Numbered from the stretch's first letter, positions 27,886-37,387 are shown. The stretch: 64,000 nt of DNA from Cognatishimia sp. 1_MG-2023 (GCF_030548175.1 NZ_JAUORX010000004.1:62001-126000), one strand, 5' to 3'. The notes: generated from the sequence alone by a model not told the origin. Program-made: numbers and translations.

Positions 27886-28692
27886 TTATCCGTATGTCGG
27901 ATGGAATTTTCCGGTTGGCGAAAGAGTGAAAATCTCTGCCCCGTCTTTGGTCACGCCGATCGAATGCTCGAATTGCGCAGACAGCGATTTATCGCGTGTC
28001 ACAGCTGTCCAATCATCGGCAAGAACTTTTGTCTCGGCGCGGCCCAAATTGACCATTGGTTCGATGGTAAAGAACATGCCCTCTTCGAGAGTCGGACCTG
28101 TTCCAGGACGCCCGTAATGCAGAACATTTGGCGGCGCGTGAAAAACGCGACCCAGACCGTGGCCACAGAAATCGCGCACAATGCTCATTCGGTTGCTTTC
28201 AGCATAGACCTGAATGGCATGACCAATATCACCAAAGGTATTCCCTGGCTTCACGGCCTCAATGCCTTTCATTAGGGCATCGTGGGTCACTTGGATCAAA
28301 CGCTCTGCCTTACGCGATAGCTTGCCAGCGACATACATGCGGCTTGAATCACCGAACCAGCCATCAACAATGGTCGTGACGTCGATATTTAGGATGTCAC
28401 CATCCTTTAGCTTTTTGTCACCCGGAATACCGTGGCAAACAACGTGGTTTACAGAAATACAGCTCGCGTGCTGATAGCCCTTGTAACCAATCGTAGCCGA
28501 GGTTGCGCCTGCCTCTTCAACCTTTTGGGTGATGATGCGGTCAATCTCTCCGGTTGTCTGCCCAACAAAAACATGTTCGGCGATTTCATCCAGAATGCGC
28601 GCAGTCAGTGCGCCTGCGGCATGCATTCCTGCATAGTCCGCTTCTTGGTAAATTCTGATCCCGTCACGGGTTTGGCCAGCCCTGCCGATCAT
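27886..28692 (-). CDS. map: Type I methionine aminopeptidase
   Basis: Removes the initiator methionine from nascent proteins. At 268 residues it is the expected size, and all five metal ligands are in their contexts: the two aspartates in ILNIDVTTIVDGWFGDSSRM, the histidine in GHGLGRVFHAPPN, the glutamate in FTIEPMVN and the glutamate in AQFEHSIGVT. It is followed by no gene on its strand; sfsA lies 68 bases upstream on the same strand, so sfsA-map may be one unit. Confidence 0.96.
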   Translation of the reverse strand: MIGRAGQTRDGIRIYQEADYAGMHAAGALTARILDEIAEHVFVGQTTGEIDRIITQKVEEAGATSATIGYKGYQHASCISVNHVVCHGIPGDKKLKDGDILNIDVTTIVDGWFGDSSRMYVAGKLSRKAERLIQVTHDALMKGIEAVKPGNTFGDIGHAIQVYAESNRMSIVRDFCGHGLGRVFHAPPNVLHYGRPGTGPTLEEGMFFTIEPMVNLGRAETKVLADDWTAVTRDKSLSAQFEHSIGVTKDGAEIFTLSPTGKFHPTYG

Positions 28693-28760
28693 GTTGGGTG
28701 CTCCGATAAGTCATAATGCCCCTCTACTTAGGACGGTTTTCGACAAAGAACCAGAGGGGG

Positions 28761-29465
28761 CTAACGCCGAAATGGCACCCGTTTGCCCAAAACAATTGCG
28801 TCCGGCGTGATCTCGCAGTCATAGGCCAAGACCTCTACCCCAGCGCTTTGGGCCCTATCAAAGGCTGCAGCGTACGTTGGATCAATATCCTCTGCGAGCG
28901 TCACAAATTCAACGTCAGTCCGTTGAACTAAGTAGAACAGCATCGCGCGATGACCCTGCGCGATCATTTCCGTAAGCTCGTTCAGATGCTTTGTGCCGCG
29001 CGCGGTTACGCTATCTGGGAATTCACCTTTGCCTGCCTCGCGCAAAAGCGTGACACATTTAACCTCGACGTAAAAGTCGGGTTTTCCGGGGTGAGTTAGA
29101 AGGAAATCAATCCGGCTATTCTGGCCGTATTTCACTTCTGGACGAATTGTCTCGTAGTCCGCCAATTCGGAGATCTCGCGTGCCAACAACGATTGGCGCA
29201 ACGCACGATTTGGCACCGACGTGTCCACGCCTGTGAAATGACCATTTTCGTGATCAACCAAACGCCAGCCATATTTCAGCTTTTTCTTGGGGTCATCGTT
29301 TGGCTCTAACCAAATACGCATCCCCTCATCTTTGAGTCCCAACATCGACCCCGGATTGGCGCAATGCGCAGTGATTTCGGTTCCATCTTCTAGCCGAGCG
29401 TCCGCAAGAAAACGCTTGTATCGACGAAGTAGAGTGGCGGGGATCAGGGGCTGCGCGAATTTCAT
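28761..29465 (-). CDS. sfsA: SfsA family protein (sugar fermentation stimulation)
   Basis: A 234-residue protein of the SfsA family, an OB-fold plus PD-(D/E)XK-like nuclease fold with unproven activity. Diagnostic segments are RYKRFLADARLEDG, TAHCANPGSMLGL, SRIDFLLTHPGKPDFYVEVKCVTL and DSVTARGTKHLNEL. It is a common neighbour of map in Rhodobacteraceae. It is divergent from a TetR regulator, 136 bases apart. Confidence 0.94.
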   Translation of the reverse strand: MKFAQPLIPATLLRRYKRFLADARLEDGTEITAHCANPGSMLGLKDEGMRIWLEPNDDPKKKLKYGWRLVDHENGHFTGVDTSVPNRALRQSLLAREISELADYETIRPEVKYGQNSRIDFLLTHPGKPDFYVEVKCVTLLREAGKGEFPDSVTARGTKHLNELTEMIAQGHRAMLFYLVQRTDVEFVTLAEDIDPTYAAAFDRAQSAGVEVLAYDCEITPDAIVLGKRVPFRR

Positions 29466-29580
29466 GCGCCATTGCTATCTGACCCCCACCAAGTTTCAAA
29501 GCCCTCAGTTTCGACGAGGATATACCCCCCTAACACTAGCGGTTGATTACGATTACATTTGCGAAATCTCCGATCACGCC

Positions 29581-29594
29581 CTATCTGCAGGTAG
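29581..29594. promoter_or_regulatory. Candidate TetR operator
   Basis: CTATCTGCAGGTAG is a 14-base palindrome with a single mismatch pair, immediately upstream of the TetR gene start. Autorepressing TetR proteins often bind such sites. The identity of the site is inference only. Confidence 0.3.
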
Positions 29595-29601
29595 GTAATC
29601 A

Positions 29602-30153
29602 ATGCGGCGTGAAAATATGGCTTATTCAGAAACAGCATCTCGAATAATGGACATCGCCGAGCGCCTTGCCCGGCAAGGTGGCTACAATGCGTTTAGCTTT
29701 CGCGAAATCGCGAATGAGATTGGTATTAAGTCTGCCTCTGTTCACTATCACTTCCCAACCAAAGATGCGTTAGGCGAAGCCCTAGCGGAACGGTACACAG
29801 ATCGCTTTATCGGCGCGCTTGGCCAACCTGACGATGCGGCCGCTGAGGACATTCTAAGGCGATACATCACCGCCTGCGGTATTGCGTTGAAGGAAGATAA
29901 GTTGATGTGCCTTTGTGGTATGTTCGGCGCTGAGATTGAACACTTGCCCGTACCCGTGGCCGGTAAAACCAAAGGCTTCTTTCAGCAGAGTTTAGCTTGG
30001 CTTACCAAGGCCTATATGGCCAAAGGTGAAACAGAGGAACAAGCAAAAAACTCTGCTGCACGCATGATTTCGACGGTAGAAGGTGCCATGATACTGGCAC
30101 GTGCGTTGGACGACCTGACCTTATTCGACGCCGCCACCGCCGACCTCGTGTAA
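29602..30153 (+). CDS. TetR/AcrR family transcriptional regulator
   Basis: A 183-residue regulator with an N-terminal TetR helix-turn-helix (SRIMDIAERLARQGGYNAFSFREIANEIG, then KSASVHYHFPTKDALGEALAERY). The C-terminal domain carries LMCLCGMFGAEIEHLPVPV, a cysteine-containing stretch shared by TetR proteins such as NemR/AcuR that respond to electrophiles or acrylate-like ligands; that role here is only a suggestion. ATG 29617 (MAYSETA) is an alternative start. The obvious divergent target, sfsA, is a housekeeping gene, so the regulon may be elsewhere. Confidence 0.88.
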   Translation: MRRENMAYSETASRIMDIAERLARQGGYNAFSFREIANEIGIKSASVHYHFPTKDALGEALAERYTDRFIGALGQPDDAAAEDILRRYITACGIALKEDKLMCLCGMFGAEIEHLPVPVAGKTKGFFQQSLAWLTKAYMAKGETEEQAKNSAARMISTVEGAMILARALDDLTLFDAATADLV

Positions 30154-30217
30154 ATTCGCTTTCAGCTTGTGCTGCTATTTGAGCGAGTTATTTTGCACGC
30201 AGCTATCTGGAGGCCCC

Positions 30218-30937
30218 ATGTCGAACCCAACAGCCGCAATGCTTGTCATTGGCGATGAAATCCTTTCCGGGCGCACGCGCGACGCCAACATGTATTACTT
30301 GGCAGGTGCGCTTACCGATCAGGGTGTCGATCTTAAAGAAGTACGGGTCGTCAGCGACGATGCGGATGCAATTGTTTCGGCTATCAAAGCCCTATCTGCA
30401 GTACACGATCACGTCTTTACGTCTGGCGGGATTGGGCCAACCCATGATGACATCACTGCTGATTGCATTGCCAAAGCGTTTGGCGCCAACATCGGGATCC
30501 GTGAAGATGCGCGCGCATTGCTTGCAGCGCATTACGAAAAGACCGGAAAAGAACTTAACGAGGCACGGCTTCGAATGGCCCGAATTCCAGACGGTGCAAC
30601 ACTGATCGACAACCCAGTTTCAATCGCACCGGGATTTTCGATAGAGAATGTTCATGTCATGGCCGGTGTTCCATCCGTCTTTAAGGCAATGGTTGCCAGT
30701 GTATTGCCCCACATTACCGGCGGCGCACCCGTATTGTCCCAGTCCTTACGCGTTGAAAGAGGCGAAGGTGATATTGCTGGTCCGCTCGGGCTTTTGGCAG
30801 AAGAATTTTCAGACCTTTCGATTGGATCTTACCCCTTTCAGGACAACGGTATTTACGGCGCGAACATTGTGGTCCGTGGCACTGATGGCCCGCGAATTGA
30901 CTCTGCCATGATCAAGCTTGCGAGGATATTTTCGTGA
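30218..30937 (+). CDS. CinA N-terminal (molybdopterin-binding, MoaB-like) protein
   Basis: A 239-residue single-domain version of competence/damage-inducible protein CinA: the MoaB-like (COG1058) part without the nicotinamide-nucleotide amidase domain. The opening reads AAMLVIGDEILSGRTRDANMYYLAGAL, and VFTSGGIGPTHDDIT is the conserved loop. In full CinA this domain is an ADP-ribose pyrophosphatase. GGAGG lies about 6 bases upstream of ATG 30218 (in CTGGAGGCCCC). It overlaps the next gene by four bases. Confidence 0.9.
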   Translation: MSNPTAAMLVIGDEILSGRTRDANMYYLAGALTDQGVDLKEVRVVSDDADAIVSAIKALSAVHDHVFTSGGIGPTHDDITADCIAKAFGANIGIREDARALLAAHYEKTGKELNEARLRMARIPDGATLIDNPVSIAPGFSIENVHVMAGVPSVFKAMVASVLPHITGGAPVLSQSLRVERGEGDIAGPLGLLAEEFSDLSIGSYPFQDNGIYGANIVVRGTDGPRIDSAMIKLARIFS

Positions 30938-31659
30938 CAGCCCTTAGTGCTGAAAAATTATACGAAGTGATCGAAGCGACGTGGCCACCGGCCGCCAAGT
31001 CACGCAACGCCGCCTTTACTATTCGGGACGGTCAAGGTGGTGGCAAGCGTGTCTCTGCAGCGACGTTAGACGGCAGCCTATCCGTTGGAGACATACGCAG
31101 CGCTGAGGATGCAATGCGCGCACTTGGTCAAACACCGCTGTTTCAAATTCGCCATGGCGAAGAAGCCCTCGACGAAATGTTAGAGGCCGCAGGGTACCAG
31201 ATTGCTGATCCCGTCAATATGTATGCTGCTTCTGCTGAGCATATTGCTACAGAGCTTCCGCCGCGCACAATCGCGATCCCCGCTTGGGAACCTCTCCAGA
31301 TAATGGAGGAAATTTGGGCCACTGGCGGCATTGGTCGCGAACGGATCAATGTAATGCATCGTGGCTGCACGCCCAAAAGTGCGTTTGTGAGCCGTTGGAA
31401 TGACAAACCAGCAGGCGCTTCTTTTGTTGCCATGCACGACGGCATAGCCATGCTGCACGCGCTGGAAATCTTACCAGAACAAAGGCGCAATGGCTTAGCC
31501 CGCTGGGCCATGCGACGCGCTGCGTTTTGGACGATCGCACAAGGCGGCCACACGCTTTCTGTGATTTGCACCAAGGAAAATGACGCAGCGAATGCCTTGT
31601 ATTCTCGCCTTGGTATGGATGTGATTGGACAATACCACTATCGCATCAAACCGGAGTAA
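30934..31659 (+). CDS. GNAT family N-acetyltransferase
   Basis: A 241-residue acetyltransferase with a substrate-specific N-terminal part (about 1-110) and a C-terminal GNAT domain: LEILPEQRRNGLARWAMRRAAFW holds the acetyl-CoA pyrophosphate-binding turn, and CTKENDAANALYSRLGMDVIGQYHYR the C-terminal strand. It is translationally coupled to the CinA-type gene (GTGA overlap), and the CMD protein starts 4 bases after its stop, which makes an operon of three. The substrate is unknown. Confidence 0.85.
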   Translation: MTALSAEKLYEVIEATWPPAAKSRNAAFTIRDGQGGGKRVSAATLDGSLSVGDIRSAEDAMRALGQTPLFQIRHGEEALDEMLEAAGYQIADPVNMYAASAEHIATELPPRTIAIPAWEPLQIMEEIWATGGIGRERINVMHRGCTPKSAFVSRWNDKPAGASFVAMHDGIAMLHALEILPEQRRNGLARWAMRRAAFWTIAQGGHTLSVICTKENDAANALYSRLGMDVIGQYHYRIKPE

Positions 31660-31663
31660 CCTA

Positions 31664-32236
31664 ATGAGCACCGCTGATCTACCTACTGCCCTAGACCTGC
31701 CAATGGTCGCCCCTCTTCCGGATGACATTCAGAAGTATTTTGACATCTGTCAGGACAAGCTGGGCATGGTTCCTAATGTGCTGAAAGCCTATGCTTTTGA
31801 TATCGACAAGCTCAACGCATTTACAGGCATGTATAATGACCTGATGCTGGCGGATAGCGGACTGTCTAAACTGGAACGCGAGATGATTGCGGTTGTCGTC
31901 AGCTCCATAAACAAATGTTTCTACTGCTTAGTCGCGCATGGTGCAGCCGTTCGGCAAATGTCTGGCGATCCTCAACTCGGAGAACAGTTAGTTATGAATT
32001 ACCGAGTTGCCGGGTTAGATACGCGACAACGCGCAATGCTGGATTTCGCTTTCAAGATGACAAACGCGAGCGCCACTATCGAAGAAAACGATCGCCAAGA
32101 ATTGCGCGAGGCGGGGTTTACGGATCGTGATATTTGGGACATTGCAAATGTCACCGGTTTCTTCAACATGACAAATCGGGTGGCCAGTGCCACGATGATG
32201 CAACCTAACCCAGAATATCACGCGCAGTTCAGATGA
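31664..32236 (+). CDS. Peroxidase-related protein (carboxymuconolactone decarboxylase/AhpD fold)
   Basis: A 190-residue all-helical protein of the CMD/AhpD class. The redox motif with two cysteines and a histidine is intact in NKCFYCLVAHGAAVRQ, as in AhpD, which acts as a thiol-dependent peroxidase partner. ATG 31664 (MSTADLPTALDLP) is preferred to an upstream in-frame start inside the previous gene. The stop overlaps the OmpA gene start by four bases. Confidence 0.9.
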   Translation: MSTADLPTALDLPMVAPLPDDIQKYFDICQDKLGMVPNVLKAYAFDIDKLNAFTGMYNDLMLADSGLSKLEREMIAVVVSSINKCFYCLVAHGAAVRQMSGDPQLGEQLVMNYRVAGLDTRQRAMLDFAFKMTNASATIEENDRQELREAGFTDRDIWDIANVTGFFNMTNRVASATMMQPNPEYHAQFR

Positions 32237-33183
32237 TCCGATTAACGGCCCTTTCCATTTTGACTTTTTTGCCAGTAAGCGCTCTGGCGCTAGATTTGGC
32301 AATGCCTCAGGGCAGTACGCTTGCCGTCGATAAAATCACCGAGGCCGGCAGTTATGCTTTGCCTGAGGGCCCCTTTGCTGATGGCGCGTTGTCTACGCAA
32401 CAAATCACCGGATATGTATCGCGTCAGGTCTGGCATTTAGCAGATGCCACACTGTCCACGGATCACTTGATTGACCCGCTACGCGCACAAATCAAAGCCG
32501 CAGGTTTCGCCGTGTTGTTAGATTGTGACGCAGCCAGTTGCGGTGGATTCGATTTTCGTTTCGCTACAGAGGTTTTGCCCGCCCCCGACATGTTTGTCGA
32601 TTTGATTGACTACCGGTTTCTCTCCGCCACTCGCGATACCGATGAAGGCCGCGAGGCGCTTAGCGTCTTAGTCAGCAGAACAGACACAACGGGTATTATG
32701 CAGCTCATTGCGGTTCAGCCAAGTACCGGGAGTTCAACCTTACCGCTTGCTAAACCCGTAGGTGGCCAGCCCTTTGTTCCGATAAGCGTTGCTAACCCAC
32801 AGATGCCATCTGAATTTATCAAAGCGCTAGAAGTTGGCGGTCATGTCATTTTAAATGATCTAGCATTTGAGACCGGTTCTTCGAACTTAGCGGATCAACC
32901 CTTTAGCTCACTCGAAGCTCTGGCGACTTACCTGATCGCCAATCCGGACATTCGGCTAGCGCTTGTTGGTCATACCGATAGCGTTGGGGGCCTAGATGGC
33001 AATATGTCCCTTTCGCAGAAACGTGCGCTTGCGGTGCGCACGCGACTGATTGAGACGCACAGCGTGCCTGCGAGTCAGCTCGAAGCGAATGGTGTGGGTT
33101 ATTTGGCTCCGTTAGCATCAAACCTTACCGAAGCAGGCCGTACAGCCAACCGCCGCGTCGAAGCGGTTGTTCTGACCAAATAA
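32233..33183 (+). CDS. OmpA family outer-membrane/periplasmic protein
   Basis: A 316-residue exported protein. A signal peptide (MIRLTALSILTFLPVSALA) is followed by about 180 residues with no domain I recognise and then a peptidoglycan-binding OmpA domain (about 200-316): LNDLAFETGSSNLAD, LVGHTDSVGG with the binding aspartate, and TANRRVEAVV with the arginine. There is no eight-stranded OmpA barrel, so it probably stays in the periplasm or is anchored by the N-terminal part. It is the fourth gene of the CinA-GNAT-CMD-OmpA run. Confidence 0.88.
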   Translation: MIRLTALSILTFLPVSALALDLAMPQGSTLAVDKITEAGSYALPEGPFADGALSTQQITGYVSRQVWHLADATLSTDHLIDPLRAQIKAAGFAVLLDCDAASCGGFDFRFATEVLPAPDMFVDLIDYRFLSATRDTDEGREALSVLVSRTDTTGIMQLIAVQPSTGSSTLPLAKPVGGQPFVPISVANPQMPSEFIKALEVGGHVILNDLAFETGSSNLADQPFSSLEALATYLIANPDIRLALVGHTDSVGGLDGNMSLSQKRALAVRTRLIETHSVPASQLEANGVGYLAPLASNLTEAGRTANRRVEAVVLTK

Positions 33184-33200
33184 CAGTAGCGGTTGGGCGC

Positions 33201-35360
33201 CTAGTTGACGCCCAAGATACCTTTTAACAACTGCTCTAAGACATTTTCACGATTGTTCTCGCGCTTTGGCGGCAGGGGGCGTGGCTTTTGCTTTGGCGTA
33301 AAGGCAGGTAGCGGTCGTGGGGACATGCCATCCGTGACCCGCTTCATGGACTCATGCCAAATCTCGGCAGGCAAGCCCCCACCGGTGACGCCGGACAATG
33401 GCGTATTGTCATCATAGCCCATCCAAACGCCCACGACGTAGTCCGCCGTGAAACCGATAAACCATGCATCTTTGGCAGCGCTTGTGGTGCCCGTTTTACC
33501 GGCTACTTGCCAACCCGGCAATTTCGCACGAGAGCCAGTGCCCTCAGAGACCACCTTTTCCATCATGTAGATCAGCTCGCGTGCGGCACCATCGCTGATG
33601 ACACGTTCACCGATACCCCCGCCTGATCCCATCAGCGGCTCTGGATCACCCTGCAACCGCAGTTGGATCAAACCATATGGAGTAACGGACGAACCACCGT
33701 TTAGAATGCCGGCATAGGCGCCAGTCATCTCTAGCAATGAGGCTTCTGATGCCCCAAGCGCAAGTGCAGGGCCATCTGCTAGGCTGCTAGAAATCCCGAA
33801 GTCACCTGCCACTTTGCGCACGTTGTCACGACCAACGGATTCCGAAATCTTAACCGCAGGGATATTCAACGAGTTCTGCAACGCCCATTCAACAGACACT
33901 TCACCATAGTATTTGTTCGTGTAGTTACGGGGGCACCATTCGCCGGATCCGGGAATGTTCATGCAATACGGGGCGTCCAGAACAGTATCAATATGGGAAT
34001 ACCCCAGATCAAGCGCGGTGGCATATACGAACGGCTTAAATGCAGAACCCGTTTGCCGCTTTGCTTGTACCGCCCGGTTAAACGCGCCCGACACTTTCGT
34101 TTTACGCCCGCCAACCATGGCACGTACCGCGCCATCAGCTGACATGACAACAATCGCAGCCTCGGCCTTGGAGCCTTCGCGAACCTTATTGTCAAAGACC
34201 CATTTCAAACCATCCTCGGCCGCACGTTGAATGCGGCGATCAAGGGTCGTGGAAATAATGACGTCTTCGGTCGTGTTATTTGTAAAGAATTCTGGCCCTG
34301 TCGACATAACCCAATCGGCAAAATATCCGCCTGCCTTGGCCTGGGCCGTACTGGATAGCGTCGCGGGCTCTGCCTGCCCTTGGGCAGTTTGCGCATCCGT
34401 TAGAAAATCCTGCTCGTTCATCAAGCGCAGAACCGTGGCAGCGCGATTTTGAGACCGTTCAAGATTACTTGTGGGTGCAAGGCGCGATGGCGCCGTTAAC
34501 AAACCGGCAATCATGGCGCTTTGTGCGGCATTCAGTTCAGCTGCCGCTTTTCCAAAGTACCGCTGTGCAGCAGCTTCTGCACCGTAGGCACCGCCGCCCA
34601 TATAGGCACGATTCAAGTAGATTGATAGGATATCGTCTTTGGAGTACTTCGCCTCCATCGCGAGGGCATAGACAGCCTCTTTGATTTTACGGCCCATTGA
34701 ACCACGGCGACAATCAGCAACATATGCGGCTTCGCTGTCCCATTGCGCCTTGTCATACTCAACGCCTAGGCACAAAAGCTTGGCAGTCTGCTGGGTAATG
34801 GTCGAACCACCATGCCCAGACAAGGGACCTCGTCCTTCGCGCAAATTGATCCGCACCGCCGACGCAACACCACGGGGACTAATGCCTATATGTTTGTAGA
34901 ACCGTTTATCCTCGGTCGCTACGACAGCGTTTTTCAAATGGGGTGAGACCGTACTTGCTGTAACGACGCCGCCAAATTGATCGCCACGCCAGGCAAATAC
35001 TTCGTTCTCGCGATCTAGCAGAGTGACAGACCCCTGTGCGCGGCCATCCAATAACTCAGTGACGTCGGGCAGCTGCATATATTCATAGCCAACAGCAAGC
35101 CCGATGATCAAGAAAACGACCATCGCGATGCGCCAGGTTACAGTCCAGATCAAGCGGATGAGCCACGCGATAATGCCACGGAAGAACCCTAAGATACCTG
35201 TCCGCTTTGGCGCCGCCTTGCGACGCGCAGCTCCGCGTGCTCGCTTTTTAACAGGCGTTTTAGGTTTGGGCTTGGGTTTGGCTTTCGTCGCAGTCGTATT
35301 GCGCGCGCCATAGCGTTTATCAGCCACCAATGGCGCCTTCCGTTTTTTGGAATCACTCAT
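33201..35360 (-). CDS. Class A penicillin-binding protein (PBP1A type)
   Basis: A bifunctional peptidoglycan glycosyltransferase/transpeptidase of 719 residues. A lysine/proline-rich cytoplasmic tail (about 1-60) precedes one transmembrane helix (about 68-92). The GT51 domain has the catalytic glutamate E150 in ATEDKRFYKH and the GGSTITQQTAKL motif; the transpeptidase has SxxK in TGSAFKPF, SxN in NSLN and KTG in GKTGTT. The start at 35360 gives MSDSKKRKAP; the frame is open to 35459, but the extra residues have no homology. It is divergent from glnK. Confidence 0.95.
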   Translation of the reverse strand: MSDSKKRKAPLVADKRYGARNTTATKAKPKPKPKTPVKKRARGAARRKAAPKRTGILGFFRGIIAWLIRLIWTVTWRIAMVVFLIIGLAVGYEYMQLPDVTELLDGRAQGSVTLLDRENEVFAWRGDQFGGVVTASTVSPHLKNAVVATEDKRFYKHIGISPRGVASAVRINLREGRGPLSGHGGSTITQQTAKLLCLGVEYDKAQWDSEAAYVADCRRGSMGRKIKEAVYALAMEAKYSKDDILSIYLNRAYMGGGAYGAEAAAQRYFGKAAAELNAAQSAMIAGLLTAPSRLAPTSNLERSQNRAATVLRLMNEQDFLTDAQTAQGQAEPATLSSTAQAKAGGYFADWVMSTGPEFFTNNTTEDVIISTTLDRRIQRAAEDGLKWVFDNKVREGSKAEAAIVVMSADGAVRAMVGGRKTKVSGAFNRAVQAKRQTGSAFKPFVYATALDLGYSHIDTVLDAPYCMNIPGSGEWCPRNYTNKYYGEVSVEWALQNSLNIPAVKISESVGRDNVRKVAGDFGISSSLADGPALALGASEASLLEMTGAYAGILNGGSSVTPYGLIQLRLQGDPEPLMGSGGGIGERVISDGAARELIYMMEKVVSEGTGSRAKLPGWQVAGKTGTTSAAKDAWFIGFTADYVVGVWMGYDDNTPLSGVTGGGLPAEIWHESMKRVTDGMSPRPLPAFTPKQKPRPLPPKRENNRENVLEQLLKGILGVN

Positions 35361-35455
35361 CCAATAATTGCCCGCATTTTGTTGTTTTCCGCATTTTAGC
35401 GAAAGTGAAAGCAAATGTAGAGGTGAACTTTGGCGTCTTTTCGCCTTCTTTCCTC

Positions 35456-35499
35456 GCACATTTTTTAATCAACAACCACCATTTGTGCAAAAAATGTGC
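35456..35499. promoter_or_regulatory. Inverted repeat in the PBP1A-glnK intergenic region
   Basis: GCACATTTTTT (35456-35466) and its exact reverse complement AAAAAATGTGC (35489-35499) are separated by 22 bases. The pair lies about 130-170 bases upstream of glnK, where an NtrC-type enhancer element would be expected, but it does not match the NtrC consensus closely and I see no clear sigma-54 promoter. Confidence 0.4.
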
Positions 35500-35627
35500 G
35501 TTTTACTCTGCATTAACGGCCAAAAAGACAGCGTTTTTCTTCGGATTGCCCGCCAAACACGCTTTTCTGCGTTTGCAAACGTAACGACTGCGTGACGGCT
35601 GTACAGCCAGTGAAAAAGGGGATCAGG

Positions 35628-35966
35628 GTGAAACTGATTATTGCAACGATCAAACCGTTCAAACTGGAGGAAGTTCGCGAAGCGCTGACTGAAATCGGTG
35701 TACGCGGCCTAATGGTAACTGAAATCAAAGGCTTTGGCGCACAGTCAGGCCACACTGAGATTTACCGCGGTGCGGAATACACAGTGAATTTCGTACCGAA
35801 AGTGAAACTAGAGCTCGTCGTCTCTGCTTCGATGGTTGACCAAGTGGTCGAGACTATCAGCGAAACGGCACGTACCGGCAAAATCGGTGACGGTAAAATC
35901 TTCGTTCTGGACGTGGCGCAAGCCGTACGTGTTCGGACCGGCGAAACCAACGAGGACGCGCTGTAA
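35628..35966 (+). CDS. glnK: Nitrogen regulatory protein P-II (GlnK type)
   Basis: A 112-residue P-II signal protein that binds ATP/ADP and 2-oxoglutarate and reports nitrogen status; beside amtB it docks on the ammonium channel to close it. The T-loop reads [11 protein letters not shown], with Y51 at the site of uridylylation. Start GTG 35628 gives the invariant [20 protein letters not shown]; an upstream in-frame ATG at 35592 adds residues that no P-II protein has. The C-terminal signature [14 protein letters not shown] is present. It precedes amtB by 29 bases. Confidence 0.95.
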   Translation: MKLIIATIKPFKLEEVREALTEIGVRGLMVTEIKGFGAQSGHTEIYRGAEYTVNFVPKVKLELVVSASMVDQVVETISETARTGKIGDGKIFVLDVAQAVRVRTGETNEDAL

Positions 35967-35995
35967 AGCGCGCCAGAGAAAAGGGACTTCTCATA

Positions 35996-37333
35996 ATGAA
36001 ACTCGCAAGCAAAATTGGGCTTACCGCTGCAGCGGTTATGTTGCCCTCGCTGGCCCTGGCCCAAGATGGTCCAGTCGCCGGTGTAAACGCCTCGACCGAC
36101 ACGGTCTTTATCCTTAACTCACTACTGTTCCTTGTTGGCGGCTTCCTCGTTTTCTGGATGGCTGCTGGTTTTGCCATGCTCGAAGCAGGCCTGGTACGTG
36201 GCAAGAACGTGACTATGCAGCTGACAAAGAACATCGCATTGTTCTCTTTGGCGGCGATCTTTTATTACCTGATCGGCTACAACCTGATGTACCCACTGGG
36301 TACATGGTCTGTTGATGGCGTTCTATCTGGCGTCTGGGGCACAGCAGCACTGGAAGCTGTAGGCGTAACTGCAGAAACAGCAGACGACTATTCCTATGCA
36401 TCCACTGGCTCTGACTTCTTCTTCCAGCTCATGTTCTGCGCAACTACCGCGTCTATCGTTTCCGGTACTTTGGCCGAGCGCATCAAACTGTGGCCATTCC
36501 TGTTGTTCACAATCGTTTTGACAGCGGTCATCTATCCTTTGCAGGCTTCCTGGAAATGGGGCGGCGGCTTCTTGGACGAAGCAGGCTTCCTAGACTTCGC
36601 GGGTTCTACCGTTGTTCACTCTGTTGGCGGCTGGGCTGCTTTGACAGGCGCGATCATCCTTGGCCCACGTATCGGCAAGTATAACAAAGAAGGCCGCACA
36701 ATCCCTATGCCGGGTTCCAACCTGACACTGGCAACACTGGGTACATTCATCCTGTGGCTCGGTTGGTTCGGCTTTAACGGCGGCTCTCAGCTGGCGATGG
36801 GCACAGTAGGCGATGTTGGCGACGTATCTCGTATCTTCGCAAACACAAACACAGCTGCTGCTGGTGGTGCAATCGCCGCTCTGTTGCTGACACAGTTCAT
36901 GTACAAAAAGCCTGACCTTACAATGATCCTAAACGGCGCATTGGCTGGCCTCGTTTCCATCACTGCAGAGCCACTGACCCCAACATTGGGTGAAGCAACT
37001 CTGATCGGTGCAGTTGGCGGTGTAATCGTAGTCTTCGCGGTTCCATTCCTTGATAAGCTGAAAATCGATGACGTGGTTGGTGCGATCCCAGTTCACTTGA
37101 TCGCTGGTATCTGGGGCACAATCGCAGTTGTCTTCACAAACGGCGACGCGTCCTTGGGCACACAGCTGTACTCCATCCTTGTGGTTGGTCTGTTCACAGT
37201 GGTTGTTTCCGGTGCCGTTTGGTTCATCTTGAAAGTCACAATGGGCATCCGAGTAACCGAAGAAGACGAAATCAACGGTTTGGACATGGCAGAATTGGGC
37301 ATGGAAGCATACCCAGAGTTCTCCAAAGGCTAA
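35996..37333 (+). CDS. amtB: Ammonium transporter AmtB
   Basis: A 445-residue trimeric ammonium channel. A cleavable signal peptide (MKLASKIGLTAAAVMLPSLALAQ) is followed by eleven transmembrane helices. Typical features are the FWMAAGFAMLEAGLVR helix, the twin-histidine region beginning DFAGSTVVHSVGGWAALTGA, and the second pore histidine in DVVGAIPVHLIAGIWG. The cytoplasmic tail (about 25 residues, ITEEDEINGLDMAELGMEAYPEF in type) is the P-II contact. It forms an operon with glnK and ends at a strong terminator. Confidence 0.96.
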   Translation: MKLASKIGLTAAAVMLPSLALAQDGPVAGVNASTDTVFILNSLLFLVGGFLVFWMAAGFAMLEAGLVRGKNVTMQLTKNIALFSLAAIFYYLIGYNLMYPLGTWSVDGVLSGVWGTAALEAVGVTAETADDYSYASTGSDFFFQLMFCATTASIVSGTLAERIKLWPFLLFTIVLTAVIYPLQASWKWGGGFLDEAGFLDFAGSTVVHSVGGWAALTGAIILGPRIGKYNKEGRTIPMPGSNLTLATLGTFILWLGWFGFNGGSQLAMGTVGDVGDVSRIFANTNTAAAGGAIAALLLTQFMYKKPDLTMILNGALAGLVSITAEPLTPTLGEATLIGAVGGVIVVFAVPFLDKLKIDDVVGAIPVHLIAGIWGTIAVVFTNGDASLGTQLYSILVVGLFTVVVSGAVWFILKVTMGIRVTEEDEINGLDMAELGMEAYPEFSKG

Positions 37334-37356
37334 GCCTTTCCACACATAACCTGGAA

Positions 37357-37387
37357 AAGCCCGGAGCATCGCTTCGGGCTTTTTTTA
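37357..37387 (+). terminator. Rho-independent terminator of glnK-amtB
   Basis: An 11-bp stem (AAGCCCGGAGC / GCTTCGGGCTT, one G-T pair) with loop ATC is followed by a run of T residues to 37387. It begins 23 bases after the amtB stop. Confidence 0.95.

Noticed and set aside
36929-37369. Open frame of 146 codons on the minus strand
   Set aside because: Antisense to amtB; rich in Cys, His and Asn in a way that reflects the amtB codons.
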